From: Saprolegnia diclina VS20
Lineage: Eukaryota > Oomycota > Saprolegniomycetes > Saprolegniales > Saprolegniaceae
Direction: 5' to 3'
DNA length: 64,000 nt
Assembly: GCF_000281045.1 (NCBI RefSeq)
Contig: NW_008246097.1
Span: 340,182 to 404,181, forward strand
Part shown: in pieces, positions 1 to 10,537 of the stretch
Position numbering within the stretch: position 1 is the stretch's first letter
How the letters are laid out: the number at the start of each line of letters is the position of its first letter
Position numbers and translations under genes: made by a program
The notes under the pieces: model-generated
Told to the model about the DNA's origin: nothing
The model's database searches: none
Seen by the model: the letters and a program-made list of their open reading frames with translations, nothing else

Positions 1-1146
1 ACTCTACCTAGGTACATTCGAGATATCCAACGTGGGACGAGCACCCTTCGTTCCCAGTTGCCTTTCCAGATCAGCCGGCCTTGTTCTCAGGAAGATTCCC
101 TCTATGTGAAAAATGGGAATTCGCACACGTCGTTACCGTTACGCAGGCGTTGTTCTCAGGTTTGCTCCAGCGGATTTGGGCGCCATAATCATCTCTGCCA
201 GCCATAAATGGCTGGCAAGGAGCGCGCTCTTCTTGCGCATCTTCGCTTATGAAACTGCTTTTGGGATTTGCTTGGAGCGAGACGCGCACGACAGGGAGGG
301 CGTGTGTGTGTCGCCCGTCAACGTGGGCATGCTTGCCGTGCCGATCCTTTCATCGACCATGTGGTTGGATGATTGTGGAGGCGTAAGGAGCTGCGTAAAG
401 ACGCTGGTCGGGTCGATACGGCTGTAATCATCTTTGGATGGTTCTCATGGGCACAGGCACCTGCCCAGTATGGATGGCATGCTCCATGTCTCTTGCGCCT
501 TCAGCCAGCCTTCGTCTTATGGATTGATCATGCATGTTGCCCTCGCCACAAGCCTCCGCCGGCCAGCGCACGCCACACCACTCGCCTTCTCGAAGTGGCA
601 CTGCAACGTGCAACTCGTATTCGATATCCTACCGGCCCGCGCACTTGCTTCCTCGTCAGCGGTCGATGGCACTGGCGTCGTCTTGGCGGACTGGCGGACG
701 ATCACACGCAGGTGCGCGATTCCGCCGGCGTGAGCAACGTGATCCTGGATGCACTGCGGCTGGCGCACGACGCCCAATCAGCGGACTGAGCTTGCGCACA
801 TGTCGCTCCGCGCTTGATCTTTTTAGAAACGTGTCGCTCCGCGCTTGATCTATTTGGAACAGGCCTGGCGTCACCATTTCCCACGCGGAAGAAAAGAGTT
901 TTTCACCGCGACACGCACAACTTGTCTTCGCTGCGGAAGAAACCGCACCGTGCTGCTTGTAAGAGTGTCCTTCGTACCGACCACTGGGCGAAGGAGCGCC
1001 AGCCCACTAGATAGTTAGCCTACTAGTCACATCGCTCTGAGCTTGTCCATCGAGCGACGATGTAGAGGAAAGGCCGTGTCTCAGTTTGCACTCGACACGC
1101 TCATGGGCTACCGGATGATGCATGGACGCGTGAAACCGCTGAGAGC
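1..1146. other. Intergenic / unassigned leading stretch
   Basis: No convincing gene is seen here. Several open frames of 60-140 codons overlap on both strands, as expected in GC-rich DNA, and none shows a domain, a plausible splice pattern or a clear composition. A 20-bp direct repeat lies at 801-820 and 832-851. The last hundred bases are probably the 5' flank of the coiled-coil gene that follows. Confidence 0.5.
801..851. repeat. 20-bp direct repeat, 31-bp period
   Basis: The 20-mer tgtcgctccgcgcttgatct occurs at 801-820 and again, identical, at 832-851, separated by 11 bases. It lies in non-coding DNA. It looks like a local duplication; no function is evident. Confidence 0.8.
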
Positions 1147-2755
1147 ATGCAGACAGGCAAGCCACGGACTAGTACGACCTCCAACCAGCGATTGCTCCGC
1201 GTTGGCCGCGTCATCTCTGTACGCGTCGCACGTCCTGCGTGGTGGTAATCGTAGCGATAGGACGTCCGTTCGCTTCAAGAAGATTCGCGGCTCGAGGAGG
1301 AGGATGCGTCGTCGGCGCGCTTGGTCACACAGTGGCAGGCGAACGACGCCAAAGTCAAAGTCCGTGCCTCGACCAGTGGATCGAACGCAAGAATGCTGTG
1401 GTGTAGGACGAGATGATTGAGACGCTCAGCGTTCGCATTGCACAGTGCACACGCAAGAACGAACATCTCAAGCGGGCCAAGGTAAAAGTACTGTCAAGAT
1501 ACACCGACGAAGCGACCTCTGCGTTACTCTTGTAGACCTCGTTTGACGAGGCTCTGAACGCCATGGCGCGCGAGAAGGCCGACGTCGAAGAAGCATTTGC
1601 CCGCGCCGTGGCGTCGGCAGCAGACGAAGCGGCGCGCCTGAAAAACGACCTCCACCGAAGTCAGTTGAGCGCCAACATGGTGCGCTGTCCATGCACTCGA
1701 CATGCCTCCTGAGGCGTGTATTAGGCGCAGGATGCACTGCAGCAACTGAGGTGCGCACGCGATGCAAACTGTATCGCCACAGTGTATGCAAGTAGAGTAG
1801 AGCTGCAGGAGCTCCAACGACACGCCGAGCGTGATGCAAGCCTCGCGGCTCAGAGAGACGAGGTGGCGATGCAGCAACAGCGCGCGCTGCAGTGCCAACT
1901 CGCCGCAGCAACATCGCAGTGGGACTCGGAACGCTCGTCGCTCCTCGCGCAGCTGGAAGCGGTCCGGGCAGAGCTGAATGAGGTCGTGTGGTCGGTACCC
2001 CATGCTATCCCATTCTGATCTGCGTCTCGTAGTAGCTGCAAGCCAAGGCGGCAAGCCAAGCCAACGTGGACGAACAGCTCGAGTTGGCGCGAACGGCCAA
2101 CCATCAGCTGCAACGCGTACGACGCGCGGCTCCTGCGACACTAACGTTGCATAGGATCTCATGGCGGCACGCGCCGACGAAGACAGTGCCCGCGAAGACT
2201 TACGTGCGATGAGCGAGAAGAAGCTTGCGCTAGACGCAAAAGTCCAAGCCCTTCTCAAGGTCACCAATCCTTTCGAGAGCCTTTCTCAAACGGCTATATA
2301 GATGGTCCGTGACGAGCATGCTCGGACGGCCGAGGTGTCGGCGACCGTGAAAGCGCAGGCCGATCGTGTGACGCACTTGGCATCGACGGAGGTGTCGCTT
2401 CAGAAAGAATGCGCCGAGTGGAAAGCCAAGTACAAGCAGACGAATGCGCACATCAACAAGCTCACAATCAAGTTGGCCCACGAAGAGAAAGCTAAAGTCG
2501 ACGCCGTGGCTGCTCTGCAGGTCCTAATCTGCTCGCCACTCGACGCGAGGCCTTATGCTTTGCTGCCATTAGGAGACAAAGACGGCTTTCGAGGCTGCCG
2601 AGCGGCGCTGCGTCGACCACCTCTTTCAGCTAAAGCAAGCCCAAGAGCAGTGCAAATACCTCGCCAGCGTCAAGACATCTGCTCCATCAAATCCCATGAC
2701 CGATGCAGTCGCGAGCCACCCGGAGAGCGATGCACCGAGCTGGATGCGCGACTAA
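1147..2755 (+). CDS. Coiled-coil protein, about 400 aa, unidentified
   Basis: Spliced from about nine exons with introns of roughly 40-55 bp. The first exon (1147-1218) starts MQTGKPRTSTT and joins at 1261, then 1407 and 1536, and onward to TAA at 2753-2755 after the ending SWMRD. Nearly all of the product is heptad-like helix rich in E, K, Q, A and L (for example VELQELQRHAERDASLAAQ, LAQLEAVRAELNE, WKAKYKQTNAHINKL). No catalytic or membrane segment is visible. It could be a centrosomal, ciliary or cytoskeletal scaffold, but coiled-coil composition alone does not name a family. The exon joins keep frame, so the gene is believable. The exact start is less sure because another 5' exon may exist. 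It converges with the small minus-strand gene at 2809-3070. Confidence 0.7.
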
Positions 2756-2808
2756 GATCTTGTATACGTGACATGTTGAACGAGCTGTTCTTAGTGTAGC
2801 CCTCGCGC

Positions 2809-3070
2809 CTATTGCTTTTGCGGCGGCGCGGCGGCCGCCGTGGCATCTTCGTGCTTGCCCGTGCGCCAACCGGGGCAACGGTCCGCGTCCGCGACGCCTA
2901 CACGGCAATGAGTCGTTGGTCTTCGCATCATATCGTACCAGCGAGGGCGCTGTCAATGTGCTGGCCGCAGCCTTGCCTACGAATGGCATGAGCACATGCT
3001 GATCTGTAGCAGCAGTCGCGCATTACCACGTCGCCTTCTGGCACACTGCGCAGTTGACCTTGAAGCACAT
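2809..3070 (-). CDS. Small conserved-looking cysteine protein, 56 aa, three exons
   Basis: Found only by splicing: exon 1 is 3027-3070, exon 2 is 2939-2976 and exon 3 is 2809-2897, with introns of 50 and 41 bp that both start GT and end TAG. Frame is kept across both joins and the total is 171 nt with stop. The product begins MCFKVNCAVCQKATW, continues QGCGQHIDSALAGV and then ADADRCPGW, and ends in an A/P/Q-rich tail. The pattern C-x4-C-x2-C-x4-TWxGCGxH..ALxGV...RC resembles a family of very short uncharacterised zinc-ribbon-like proteins that I recall from fungi, oomycetes and bacteria; that match is from memory. The cysteines and histidine could bind one metal ion. Function is unknown. It is convergent with the coiled-coil gene, with 53 bp between stop codons. 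Confidence 0.72.
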
Positions 3071-3260
3071 CCTTGTCGGCTTGGTTTGGCTTTTGGAAAT
3101 GACCACACAAAATGGAAGGTTTCCATCCGGATAACCAGCGGCCGGAGGTTGAAGTTGGCGGATTAGCGATCGACCATGATGCCTCATAGAGGTTGGTTAC
3201 GGCGCCGTTGGCACTTGGGTCTCACTGGCCTAAGCGAGTGCTGTGCCACGAGGAGATTCG

Positions 3261-3523
3261 ATGCCGGGACGGATGGTTCCGGACAACACTCCCACCAAAC
3301 CTCGTTTCCAGCAAGCTGATGCCCCGAGTGGCTTGGCACGCTCGAAAGCAATCAGCTTCTGCATACAACAACTACTAGTACTGCTACTACGGTACTACCG
3401 ACGCGAGGTTGATAGGGCGGTGGACGAGCACTGGTACGTCGTGCGAAAAAGGCCTTTCCTGCGAAAGACGCCACACGTGCAACGCTGAATGCCATCAAGA
3501 AACGACGTCGTTGCTTGCTTTGA
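3261..3523 (+). CDS. Possible small basic protein, two exons
   Basis: A candidate start at 3261 (MPGRMVPDNTPTKPRFQQ) reads to a possible GT donor in the CTACTAGTAC stretch near 3376. After a 38-bp intron ending GATAG it resumes as GGGRALVRRAKKAFPAKD and ends NAIKKRRRCLL with TGA at 3521-3523. The composition (Lys/Arg-rich second half) and the intron size fit the neighbours. I recognise no family. On the opposite strand a second spliced reading from 3495 also gives a basic protein starting MAFSVARVASFAGKAFFARR, like a mitochondrial presequence. At most one is likely real, and this may be non-coding. Confidence 0.3.
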
Positions 3524-3580
3524 TCTGCCCGTGCTGTCTAATGCGGCTGCAGCAATTAGCGTACATGGTGCATCGATTGT

Positions 3581-4352
3581 CTATGCGCCAATGTCTTGGA
3601 TGGGCAGCGACGCAACCCGGGCGATGCAGTCGGCGGCGATTTGCTGGATTGTCGCGTGGAGCTCTTCGATCGACTTGGTTGCGTCAAGGACGTGCCACTT
3701 TTCGGTGGCCATGATGCGGAAAAAGTTGTCGCGCACGCGGTCTTGGAACTCGCGCTTCTCGTAGCGCTCCTCGCCGTACGCAGATCGCTTGGCCGCGTCT
3801 TCGGTCGTAATGTCGAGGAAGATGACGACGTCGGGTTTGGGCAAGCCAGCTTCGGGTTGCATGCACCACTCGAGCGTCAAGCCCGGCTGGTTCTTGGCCG
3901 CAGTGAACGCAACACCACTGTAGGAATACCTAGTACCGCGCTGTAGCCCACCTCGGTAACCGCATAGCGTACCGGTCCATGATCACATGCTGTCCTTGGG
4001 CGAGGTGGCCGCGCAGTCTATCGGCAGCCTCCCAGCGGTTGGCGCTAAAGAGCAAGTGGATCGCGCGGTCGTTCATCTCGCAGGCGTTCGAGAGGTACGC
4101 ATTGATGGTCGAGCCGATCGGAGTCGTCCGATCAGGAAAGTTCTGGAGGGCGCCATGGAGATGCTCGGCAAGGAGCTTGGCCTGCGTCGACTTGCCGCAG
4201 CGGTCCACGCCCTCGAGCAGGATCAAGGCGCCACGCGGCGCAGGTGCTGCTGCTGCTTGCATCGATTTCAACCGCTCTTGTGCGGCATGATACCTCCAAG
4301 AACTAATATCTTCGGCGCTTGTCCATGCCACCATGCCCACCAAATGGCGCAC
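3581..4352 (-). CDS. DTYMK: Thymidylate kinase (dTMP kinase)
   Basis: Phosphorylates dTMP to dTDP with ATP, an essential step in dTTP synthesis. Exon 1 carries the P-loop GVDRCGKST followed by the dTMP-binding FPDRTTPIGSTINAYL and DRAIHLLFSANRWE. A short intron (about 45 bp, GTACGC..CTAG) splits the conserved DRY motif, giving DRYSYSGVAFTAAK after splicing. The second exon holds LEWCMQPEAGLPKPDVVIFL, the ERYEKREFQ lid region and the C-terminal helix. The motif spacing matches eukaryotic thymidylate kinases of about 210 residues. The frame opens at 4352, but the Met before QAAAAPAPRG, about 30 residues in, is a likely alternative start because the family normally begins close to the P-loop. 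It points away from the small cysteine gene at 4617, so 4353-4616 is probably a shared promoter. Confidence 0.93.
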
Positions 4353-4616
4353 TTGCTAATATGTACCGACTTCGCTACAAAGCGTCTATCCTTTATATTA
4401 GCAAGCCTATCGACTATTTAACAAAAAACTAGGGTGTTGCTTGATGAGCTGATGAAGATTGCAGTCGAGATCCGCGCTTCTGTTATCTGCTGCAGCATTG
4501 GCTGGAATAATACCCTGCCATAATGCATACCGTTTCTGATTGGCTCTTGTCGTAAACGTCGCTGTCGATTCGCTGAAATTGGATCACGATGTCGCTTTGG
4601 CATTTCCGCAAAAAGA

Positions 4617-4859
4617 ATGCCAGCGAAACCCGAGTGCCTGACGTGCAAGCCGGGCAACCCGACCCACCATGCGTCGGCCGTCGCTGCCACGGGCTGCCAA
4701 GCCATCTACGAGAAGGTCGATGGTGGGTCCTTGTAGCAGTAGCTGGTGTAGGCTCATGCAAGCTGCGTAGCGTGCATGAAGCAGCACAAAGGCCGCGTCT
4801 CGGCGTGCGTCGAGGTTTGCTGCGACGTGCGCCTGCAGGCATTGACACAAATATGGTAG
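4617..4859 (+). CDS. Small cysteine-rich protein, two exons
   Basis: Reads MPAKPECLTCKPGNPTHHAS, then GCQAIYEK. A 36-bp intron (GTCGAT..GTGTAG) follows, then AHASCVACMKQHKGRVSAC and VEVCCDVRLQALTQIW with TAG at 4857-4859, about 68 residues in all. The second exon has paired cysteines around a charged helix-like segment (C-x2-C-x10-C-x3-CC). This recalls, but does not match, the twin CX9C proteins of the mitochondrial intermembrane space. No signal peptide or membrane segment is seen. The stop lies 92 bp from the end of the convergent gene downstream. Function is not assigned. The splice donor is less canonical than elsewhere, so the exact join could differ. Confidence 0.45.
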
Positions 4860-4951
4860 GAGTGGGAAGCCTTCCGCGCGTGCCACAAGAAAGACGGCGC
4901 GAGTCCCAAGACGACGATGTGAAATGCGACATAAATAGGAAGCGAGTAGGA

Positions 4952-5634
4952 CTAATAGAGGACGCCTCGAAGCACGCTAGCTATACGATCGATGGCTATG
5001 CAGACAAGCACGACGGCGGCAATGTCGACGCCGGGCACTACGTCAATCACATACTCGCTGAAGGGCGACGCTGCGCTGCCGTGGCTGCGAATGCGCGCGA
5101 CGACGACCGGTGTTTCAAACGGGGACCGGGACATGCTCAGGATGGCGCTGCGTTCGCTCCATTCGCCGCTCACGTGAAACGACACCCTACGCAGCATGAT
5201 GAGCAGTCTGTGCAACCTCCTAACGCAGCGCACCGGTCGCCGTCGATGGACTCGACGACACTCGTGATGGTCGGGTGGTAGAGCGCGGGAAAGTCGACAA
5301 GAATGCGCATAATCTGGTGCTTGGCCAAGAAGCGCGACTCCAAGAAGACCTTGTGCATGTTGATGTGCGAGTGTGTCTTCCTCGACATGTGGGCCACGAC
5401 GGTCGGCGATGTCGCGTGGTCCATGAGCGCCGTCTTGCGACCGTCCCAGTGGAAGAGCGGCTCGCCGTCCACCGTGCAGAGGCTGCAGTCAATGTGCGTC
5501 ATGTACAGTCGCTTGGGAATCACGATGGATGTCGGCTGCGTCCGGCAGTAGCGAATATCAACGATCGGAATCGGGTCAAGGGGCTCGAGGCTAAACGCCA
5601 TGAGCGGCGCGGGTGCGGGCGCGACGTTGCCCAT
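4952..5634 (-). CDS. LURP-one-related / Tubby-C-terminal-like protein
   Basis: Two exons (5634-5234 and 5186-4952) joined by a 47-bp intron that restores the codon for Arg in DGDR. The product is about 210 residues. It has the repeated strands of the LURP-one-related fold: RLYMTHIDCSLCTVDGEPLF, KTHSHINMHKVFLESRFLA, VSFHVSGEWSERSAILSMS, and the typical hydrophobic C-terminal helix after the acidic strand (YVIDVVPGVDIAAVVLVCIA, then IDRIASVL). This fold is shared with Tubby and phospholipid scramblases, and the buried helix is its hallmark. Many paralogues occur in plants and oomycetes; most are uncharacterised and some are linked to defence or membrane binding. No targeting signal is visible. 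Confidence 0.85.
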
Positions 5635-6343
5635 TTACGTCACAGGCCTGGATTGGTTGTGGGAAGATCGCAAAGCGTTCTGAAGTCGTGTGCTGAAAAA
5701 CCAGCTGGTTTCGGCTGCAGACAACTTTTTTCGCGCCAACAACTCTGATGCCCCACGTGTATTCGTCTGGACAACACATACTAGTAAAGGACAACTACAA
5801 AACAGCGATCCACCGATGTAGACGCGAGCCGGAGCAGCTGCAGCCGACGTTCTTGTGCCGCAGCGGTCGAGAAAAGGGTTCCTCGAAAATACAATATTTG
5901 TACTACATTGTACGAGTACTGGTACCGTAGAGCCAAGCAAGAAGGCTTGTCTGGCTGGTTGATGTCCATTCGGCATAAACGTGCAAGCGGCAGACGCTGG
6001 TTGGAGCGTTTGCGCCAGTCGGGCGTTCGAACGTGCTTTTCGCTGGCGCCGACGCGTTCAGAGGGTTAGCCTTGCCCGAGATTGGCCCGTGCGATAGTGC
6101 CACATACTATCGATAGTAGGTACTACATCCAGTGGTGTCTGTGTAACTTTAGCTGCCCGTGTCCTCGCTTCGACAGCTCTGCCATGCTGTACATAGAAAG
6201 CAATAGACAGCATATATTGCTTTTTATATTGCTTATTAAACAAGATGCCATTGGCTAAAATACAATACGATTTTAACCAATGGCATCGTGGTATTCTGGA
6301 GTGGGTTTGACTGGTTTCACAAGATACCGATTCCACGCGAAGC
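5635..6343. other. Divergent intergenic region with hairpin
   Basis: Non-coding spacer between the minus-strand LURP-one-like gene and the plus-strand GTPase gene, so it should hold both promoters. It contains an AT-rich stretch near 6195-6260 and a strong inverted repeat at 6244-6287, listed separately. No small gene could be supported. Confidence 0.6.
6244..6287. repeat. 17-bp inverted repeat (hairpin) with 10-base loop
   Basis: Left arm gatgccattggctaaaa (6244-6260) and right arm ttttaaccaatggcatc (6271-6287) are reverse complements except for one base. Each arm contains a CCAAT-type core in opposite orientation. It sits 57 bp before the start codon of the GTPase gene, so it could be a regulatory palindrome or the remains of a short inverted-repeat element. 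Confidence 0.8.
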
Positions 6344-8332
6344 ATGCTCCGCCGATTGAATCGCGCGATTCCGACGCGTCCGTGGACGTCGCTTTTGTCG
6401 GCTGCGTCGCGCCAATTCATCCATTCGCCCAAGCTCATGGCGCTGCCTCGCGTCTTGGAGCATTTCACCAGCGCCCACGCGTTCAGCACGGCCGTGACAG
6501 GCAAGGACGAGACGAGTGCGCATGCGCGCAAGCTCCTCGCTCACATCGACCTCATGGAAGAGCTCACTTGCAGCGGCTGCGGTATCGAAATGCAGTTCAA
6601 GGACGAAGCCAAGGTCGGGTTCTGCTCGACGGCGGCGCTCGAGAAGATCGAAGATGTCCAGGAAATCGCGACCAAGCTCATCTGCCAGCGCTGCTTCCAG
6701 ATCCGCAACTACGGCAAGATCACCGACACGAAAATGGCGTACGACGAATACGAAAAGCGCGTGAAGGCGCTCAAGCCGCGCGACATGCTCATGATCCAGC
6801 TCGTCGACATCCTCGACATTACCGGCTCGTTGCTCGGCAAGTACGTCGTGTGCACCGTAGTTCTTCATGCCTCATTCGATGCGGTCGTGTAGCGCCCGTC
6901 ACGTTGTCGGGAAGAAGCCTGTGCTTCTCGTCGTGAACAAGGCCGACATGATCCCGACCCACTCGGGCGCGCGTCGGCTCATGCGCCGCATCAAAATGGC
7001 TGCCGAGTACGTCCATCATGGCGCACATTTCGTTAGCTTATCTGCGTTGTAGAGATCTCGGTATTGAAAACGTCATTGGCATTCGCCTCGTCAGCTCCAC
7101 CAAGAGTCTTGGCATCAAGGAGATCATCGGCGACATCAAGGTACACTGCGTCACCACGCCGCGATCTGCATATGTGCTGGCTAGAAACACCGCGAAAACC
7201 GTGACGTGTGCGTCATTGGTGCGGCCAACGCGGGCAAGAGCACGTTCCTCAACGCGCTCATCTCGCATGTGTCCAAGAGCAAAAAGTTTGGCGGCAAGGT
7301 TACGCAGCGCCCCGAGCTCGAGGTTTCGATAGACTATTTGCACGCCACTTGGAGACAATATTGTGTTTTGTAGGACATTTCTCTCGACGACTTTGATTTC
7401 GAAGAAAAGGCGCCCGAGCAACTCGTGTTTAACGAAGACGAAATCGATGCGGACGAAGAAGTCCTGAGCCTCAAGCAGCGGAAGCAGCTCTCAAAGGGCG
7501 CGCCGTCCAAGCACATGACGACGTCGGCGCTGCCCGGTACGACGCTGGCCGTGTCGCCGATTCCTGTCGTGATTGGCCAAAAGCCGTGCAACGTTCTCGA
7601 CACGCCCGGTGCGTGACCACATATCTCTCTGGAGTCCTATATGGAGAGACGTGTAGGTCTTATCGTGGACAAGAAGCGCCAGCGGCTGGTTGAGATTCTC
7701 TCGCAGCCTGGCTGCATGGAGCTCACGAACGCGATTCCGGGCAACAAGCTGCCGGTACGCGACCATTGCTGCTGTGATTGCGTAGCAAGCTTTTGTGGCT
7801 TTAGACCACCATCTACAAGGTCGCGCCGGGCCGCAGCTTGTTCCTTGGTGCAATGCTTCGCATGGACTACGAGAACACGCTCTCGACCAAAGGCAAGAAC
7901 GAGCTTCTCTTCACGTGGTACGGTGTCCTCCCGGGGCACCTCTCCAAGACAGAGCACGCAGACGATACGTTCATGAAGCACGCGGGCGGCCTTCTTTCGC
8001 CGCCCCGGGGTCTCGATGCGATCAGTCTCACGGGGCCGCTCCTGCCCCACAAGAGTGGCGTCAAGCTCAGTGATTTCATCACGACCGACGTCAAGACCAA
8101 GTCCAAGCTCGCCAAGCGACCGAAGCGCACGACCTTAGTGGAGCTCGTCGTCCCCGGTTTTGGGTGGCTCGCGGTGACCGGCGTCGACCTCGACGGCACG
8201 TTGGCCCTCGAGCAAACGCTCAAGAAGGCGTCCATCAAGTTTTCGACGGTCGACGGCATCCAAATGCACCCGCGTGTGCCCCTCTTCCCGTTCGAAATGT
8301 CTAGCTCCAACAAGCACGAGTGGAAGCAGTAA
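6344..8332 (+). CDS. NOA1: YqeH/NOA1-type circularly permuted mitochondrial GTPase
   Basis: Starts MLRRLNRAIPTRPWTSLL, an Arg/Ser-rich presequence suggesting import into mitochondria or a plastid-derived organelle. A treble-clef zinc motif follows: CSGCGIEMQF..FCS..ICQRCFQIRNYG. The GTPase motifs come in permuted order, with G4 VVNKADMIP first, then G1 VIGAANAGKSTFLNALI, then G3 DTPG. This order defines the YqeH/NOA1/RIF1 family, which helps assemble the small mitochondrial or bacterial ribosomal subunit. An acidic insert (NEDEIDADEE) lies between G1 and G3. The C-terminal part (from APGRSLFLGAMLRMDYEN onward) is the family's accessory domain. At least five short introns interrupt the gene and each join restores frame. 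The stop is TAA at 8330-8332. Confidence 0.93.
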
Positions 8333-8800
8333 ACGAACCTAAAATCATCTCTTGACAACAGATCTTACTCGGTCTTACTCGATTCGATTCAATGACGCAT
8401 CACGCGCCTCAACAGGCAGAGCGCTGTGTTCCAAGGTACATGGATGTCATAATAGCAACGACCAACGTTGGCTCACGGTCAACTCGAGAGAACTGCCGAA
8501 CCTTGGGTCCGTTGCCAGGGAGGATGTCCACGATCGAGCTACTTTTGCACGGCTTCCCTCGAGCCATAGATACTGGAAGAAGCGCGTTTTCGGGTTGGAG
8601 CATGGCAATGGCGGAACATAATTCGGCGATCTTTGCAGCTACTCGACTCGATGGAAACAACCATGGAACCGGTTGGCGATCTTGAACCGACGCGGACCAA
8701 TCGCAGCGCGCGCTTTTGGAACGTGGCCAATCACAATCCACCGTGCGGTACGATGTGCACAGCAACCTCGCCTCTACAACAGCGCAGTTGGGCAAACGCC
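8333..8800. other. Spacer upstream of the first K+ channel gene
   Basis: Non-coding, about 470 bp between the end of the GTPase gene and the first channel gene, both on the plus strand. It is presumed to hold a 3' UTR and the channel promoter. The open frame of the first channel exon extends upstream in phase to 8633, but the conserved start is more likely at 8801. Nothing else is recognisable. Confidence 0.5.
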
Positions 8801-10537
8801 ATGCAAGAAGACTCGCCGCTGCTTCCGTCCTCCCGGATCCTCGACATCCGTGGCGCGGCGCCGCCGCGGTCCGGCCTCCGCCACCGGCAGCAGCCCTTTA
8901 GCCGCGTCAAACCAACGCCGGGCCCGCTCCCGCCCGTGAGCTACCGCGCGATCGTGTGGCATGTGCTGCACTATCGGTCGTCGATCCAGCACGTGACGTA
9001 CATCCAGCAGTGCTCGTACTACGTCGAGCTCTTCCTCCTCAACCTCATCTTGCTCAACGTCGTCGTGACGATTCTGAGCTCGTCGAGCCTCGTGGACCCG
9101 GCCATGCCAGGTACACAACCATCGCCTCCAATGTGCCATCACAAACGAGACCGTAGTACACACGCCCTTGTGGTTCAGAGGTATCGTGTACGTCTCGACC
9201 GCTATCTTTACTGTCGAGTACCTCTTGCGCTGGTGGTCGTGCGTCGAAGACCCGCGCTTCAAGTTTCACGTCGTCTTTGGCCGGTATGCACTGACTGTCT
9301 TTGACATGCATTTTGCCAAGTCGGATGACGATGTAGGTTTCAATGGATGCTGCGGCCCATGTCCCTCATCGATCTCATCGCGCTCGTGCCCTATTTTTTG
9401 GAAATTGCGCTCTGCTCGGCGACCGCGTCCGTCTTGAGGTGACGGCAGGCACATTTTTCTCACATTGGCTGCTAGGACGTCGGTGGCGTATCGCGGCTCG
9501 ATGACCATCCGCGGCCTCCGGCTCCTCCGCGTTATTTCCTTCCTGCGCATTGAACGGTCGTACGATGCTATCAAGCGGCTGCGCATCATCTTTCGGCGAA
9601 AACGGGTAGGCCGATCATGCTGCATCACCAAGTCCTTACGCGTGTGCAGCAAGAATTCTTTGTAGTCACCTACCTCACAGCGGTCGTCATCCTCGTCTCG
9701 GCCACCATCATGTACGACAACTATTCTTGAAATTGCTGATCGACTCCTTGTTTTTGCTACAGCTTTTTTCTCGAGTTTCCCGCGCAGCCCGACGTCTTCT
9801 CCAGCATTGGTGTCGGCGCATGGTGGGCGATCGAGACCATCACGTCGCTCGGGTACGGCGATACGGTGCCCATCACGGTTGCCGGCCGCACGTTCGCGTC
9901 GGTCGTCGCGCTCTGGGGTATCATCCTCTTTGCAATCCCAGGTAGACGAATTAACATTGACACGCGTTCGGTACACGCTGGCGCAGGCGCGATCCTCGGC
10001 AGTGGCTTCATTGAGGTCATGCTCGAGCACCAAACGGCCAAGGAAATGCGCGCGAAAGACCGGTGGATCCACGAAATCTCTTCGCAGCTCCACCACATTC
10101 AGTCGGTCGCCGCGGGCTCGCTCTTGGCGCCTCGTACGTTGTGACGAGTTAAGTCTCCTCGATCTGATTGCATGTCCTAGTGACGTCCTTGTCCAACGTC
10201 CTCTCCGAGCCAGTGGAAGCCAGCCCCGACGAGGATATCTCCGAGGCTCCGATGCCGGCGACACCACCACTGTCCATGCCCCTGGGCACCCCGGATGCGG
10301 CGACGTCGCCGCATTTGTCGCCGTTTGGGTCGGACGTCGTGACGGTCTCGTCAACACAGCTCAACGAGCTGCTTCAAAACCAGGCATTGGCCAACATTGT
10401 CCGTCTGAACGGCGCACTCATATTGACACTAGGAAATGCTGTCGCTTCAGATCCAACTACAGCGCGAACAACTCGACCGCGTCTTGAAACTTCTCGAGAC
10501 CAACACTCGAATTCATCCCAGCAGCAGCGTGTTTTGA
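8801..10537 (+). CDS. Voltage-gated K+ channel, six-TM, copy 1 of a tandem pair
   Basis: About eight exons with 35-60 bp introns. S1 is in YVELFLLNLILLNVVVTIL; S2 is GIVYVSTAIFTVEYLLRWW; S3 is MSLIDLIALVPYFLEIALC. The S4 voltage sensor is RGLRLLRVISFLRIERSYD, with an arginine at nearly every third position, followed by the basic linker IKRLRIIFRRKR. S5 is FFVVTYLTAVVILVSATI. The pore helix and filter read WWAIETITSLGYGDTVP, the canonical GYGD K+ filter, and S6 is FASVVALWGIILFAIPG. A Ser/Pro-rich linker leads to a C-terminal helix (LSLQIQLQREQLDRVLKLLE) that could tetramerise the channel. It likely forms a plasma-membrane, depolarisation-gated K+ channel. Start chosen at MQEDSPLLPSS, which aligns with copy 2. 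Confidence 0.9.

Noticed and set aside
680-790. Plus-strand segment ending SNVILDALRLAHDAQSAD that looks bacterial-like
   Set aside because: Too short, no start and no supporting upstream domain; chance resemblance to a dehydrogenase or synthase helix cannot be excluded.
9266-10357. A 363-codon minus-strand open frame
   Set aside because: Antisense to K+ channel copy 1; Arg-rich with no domain.
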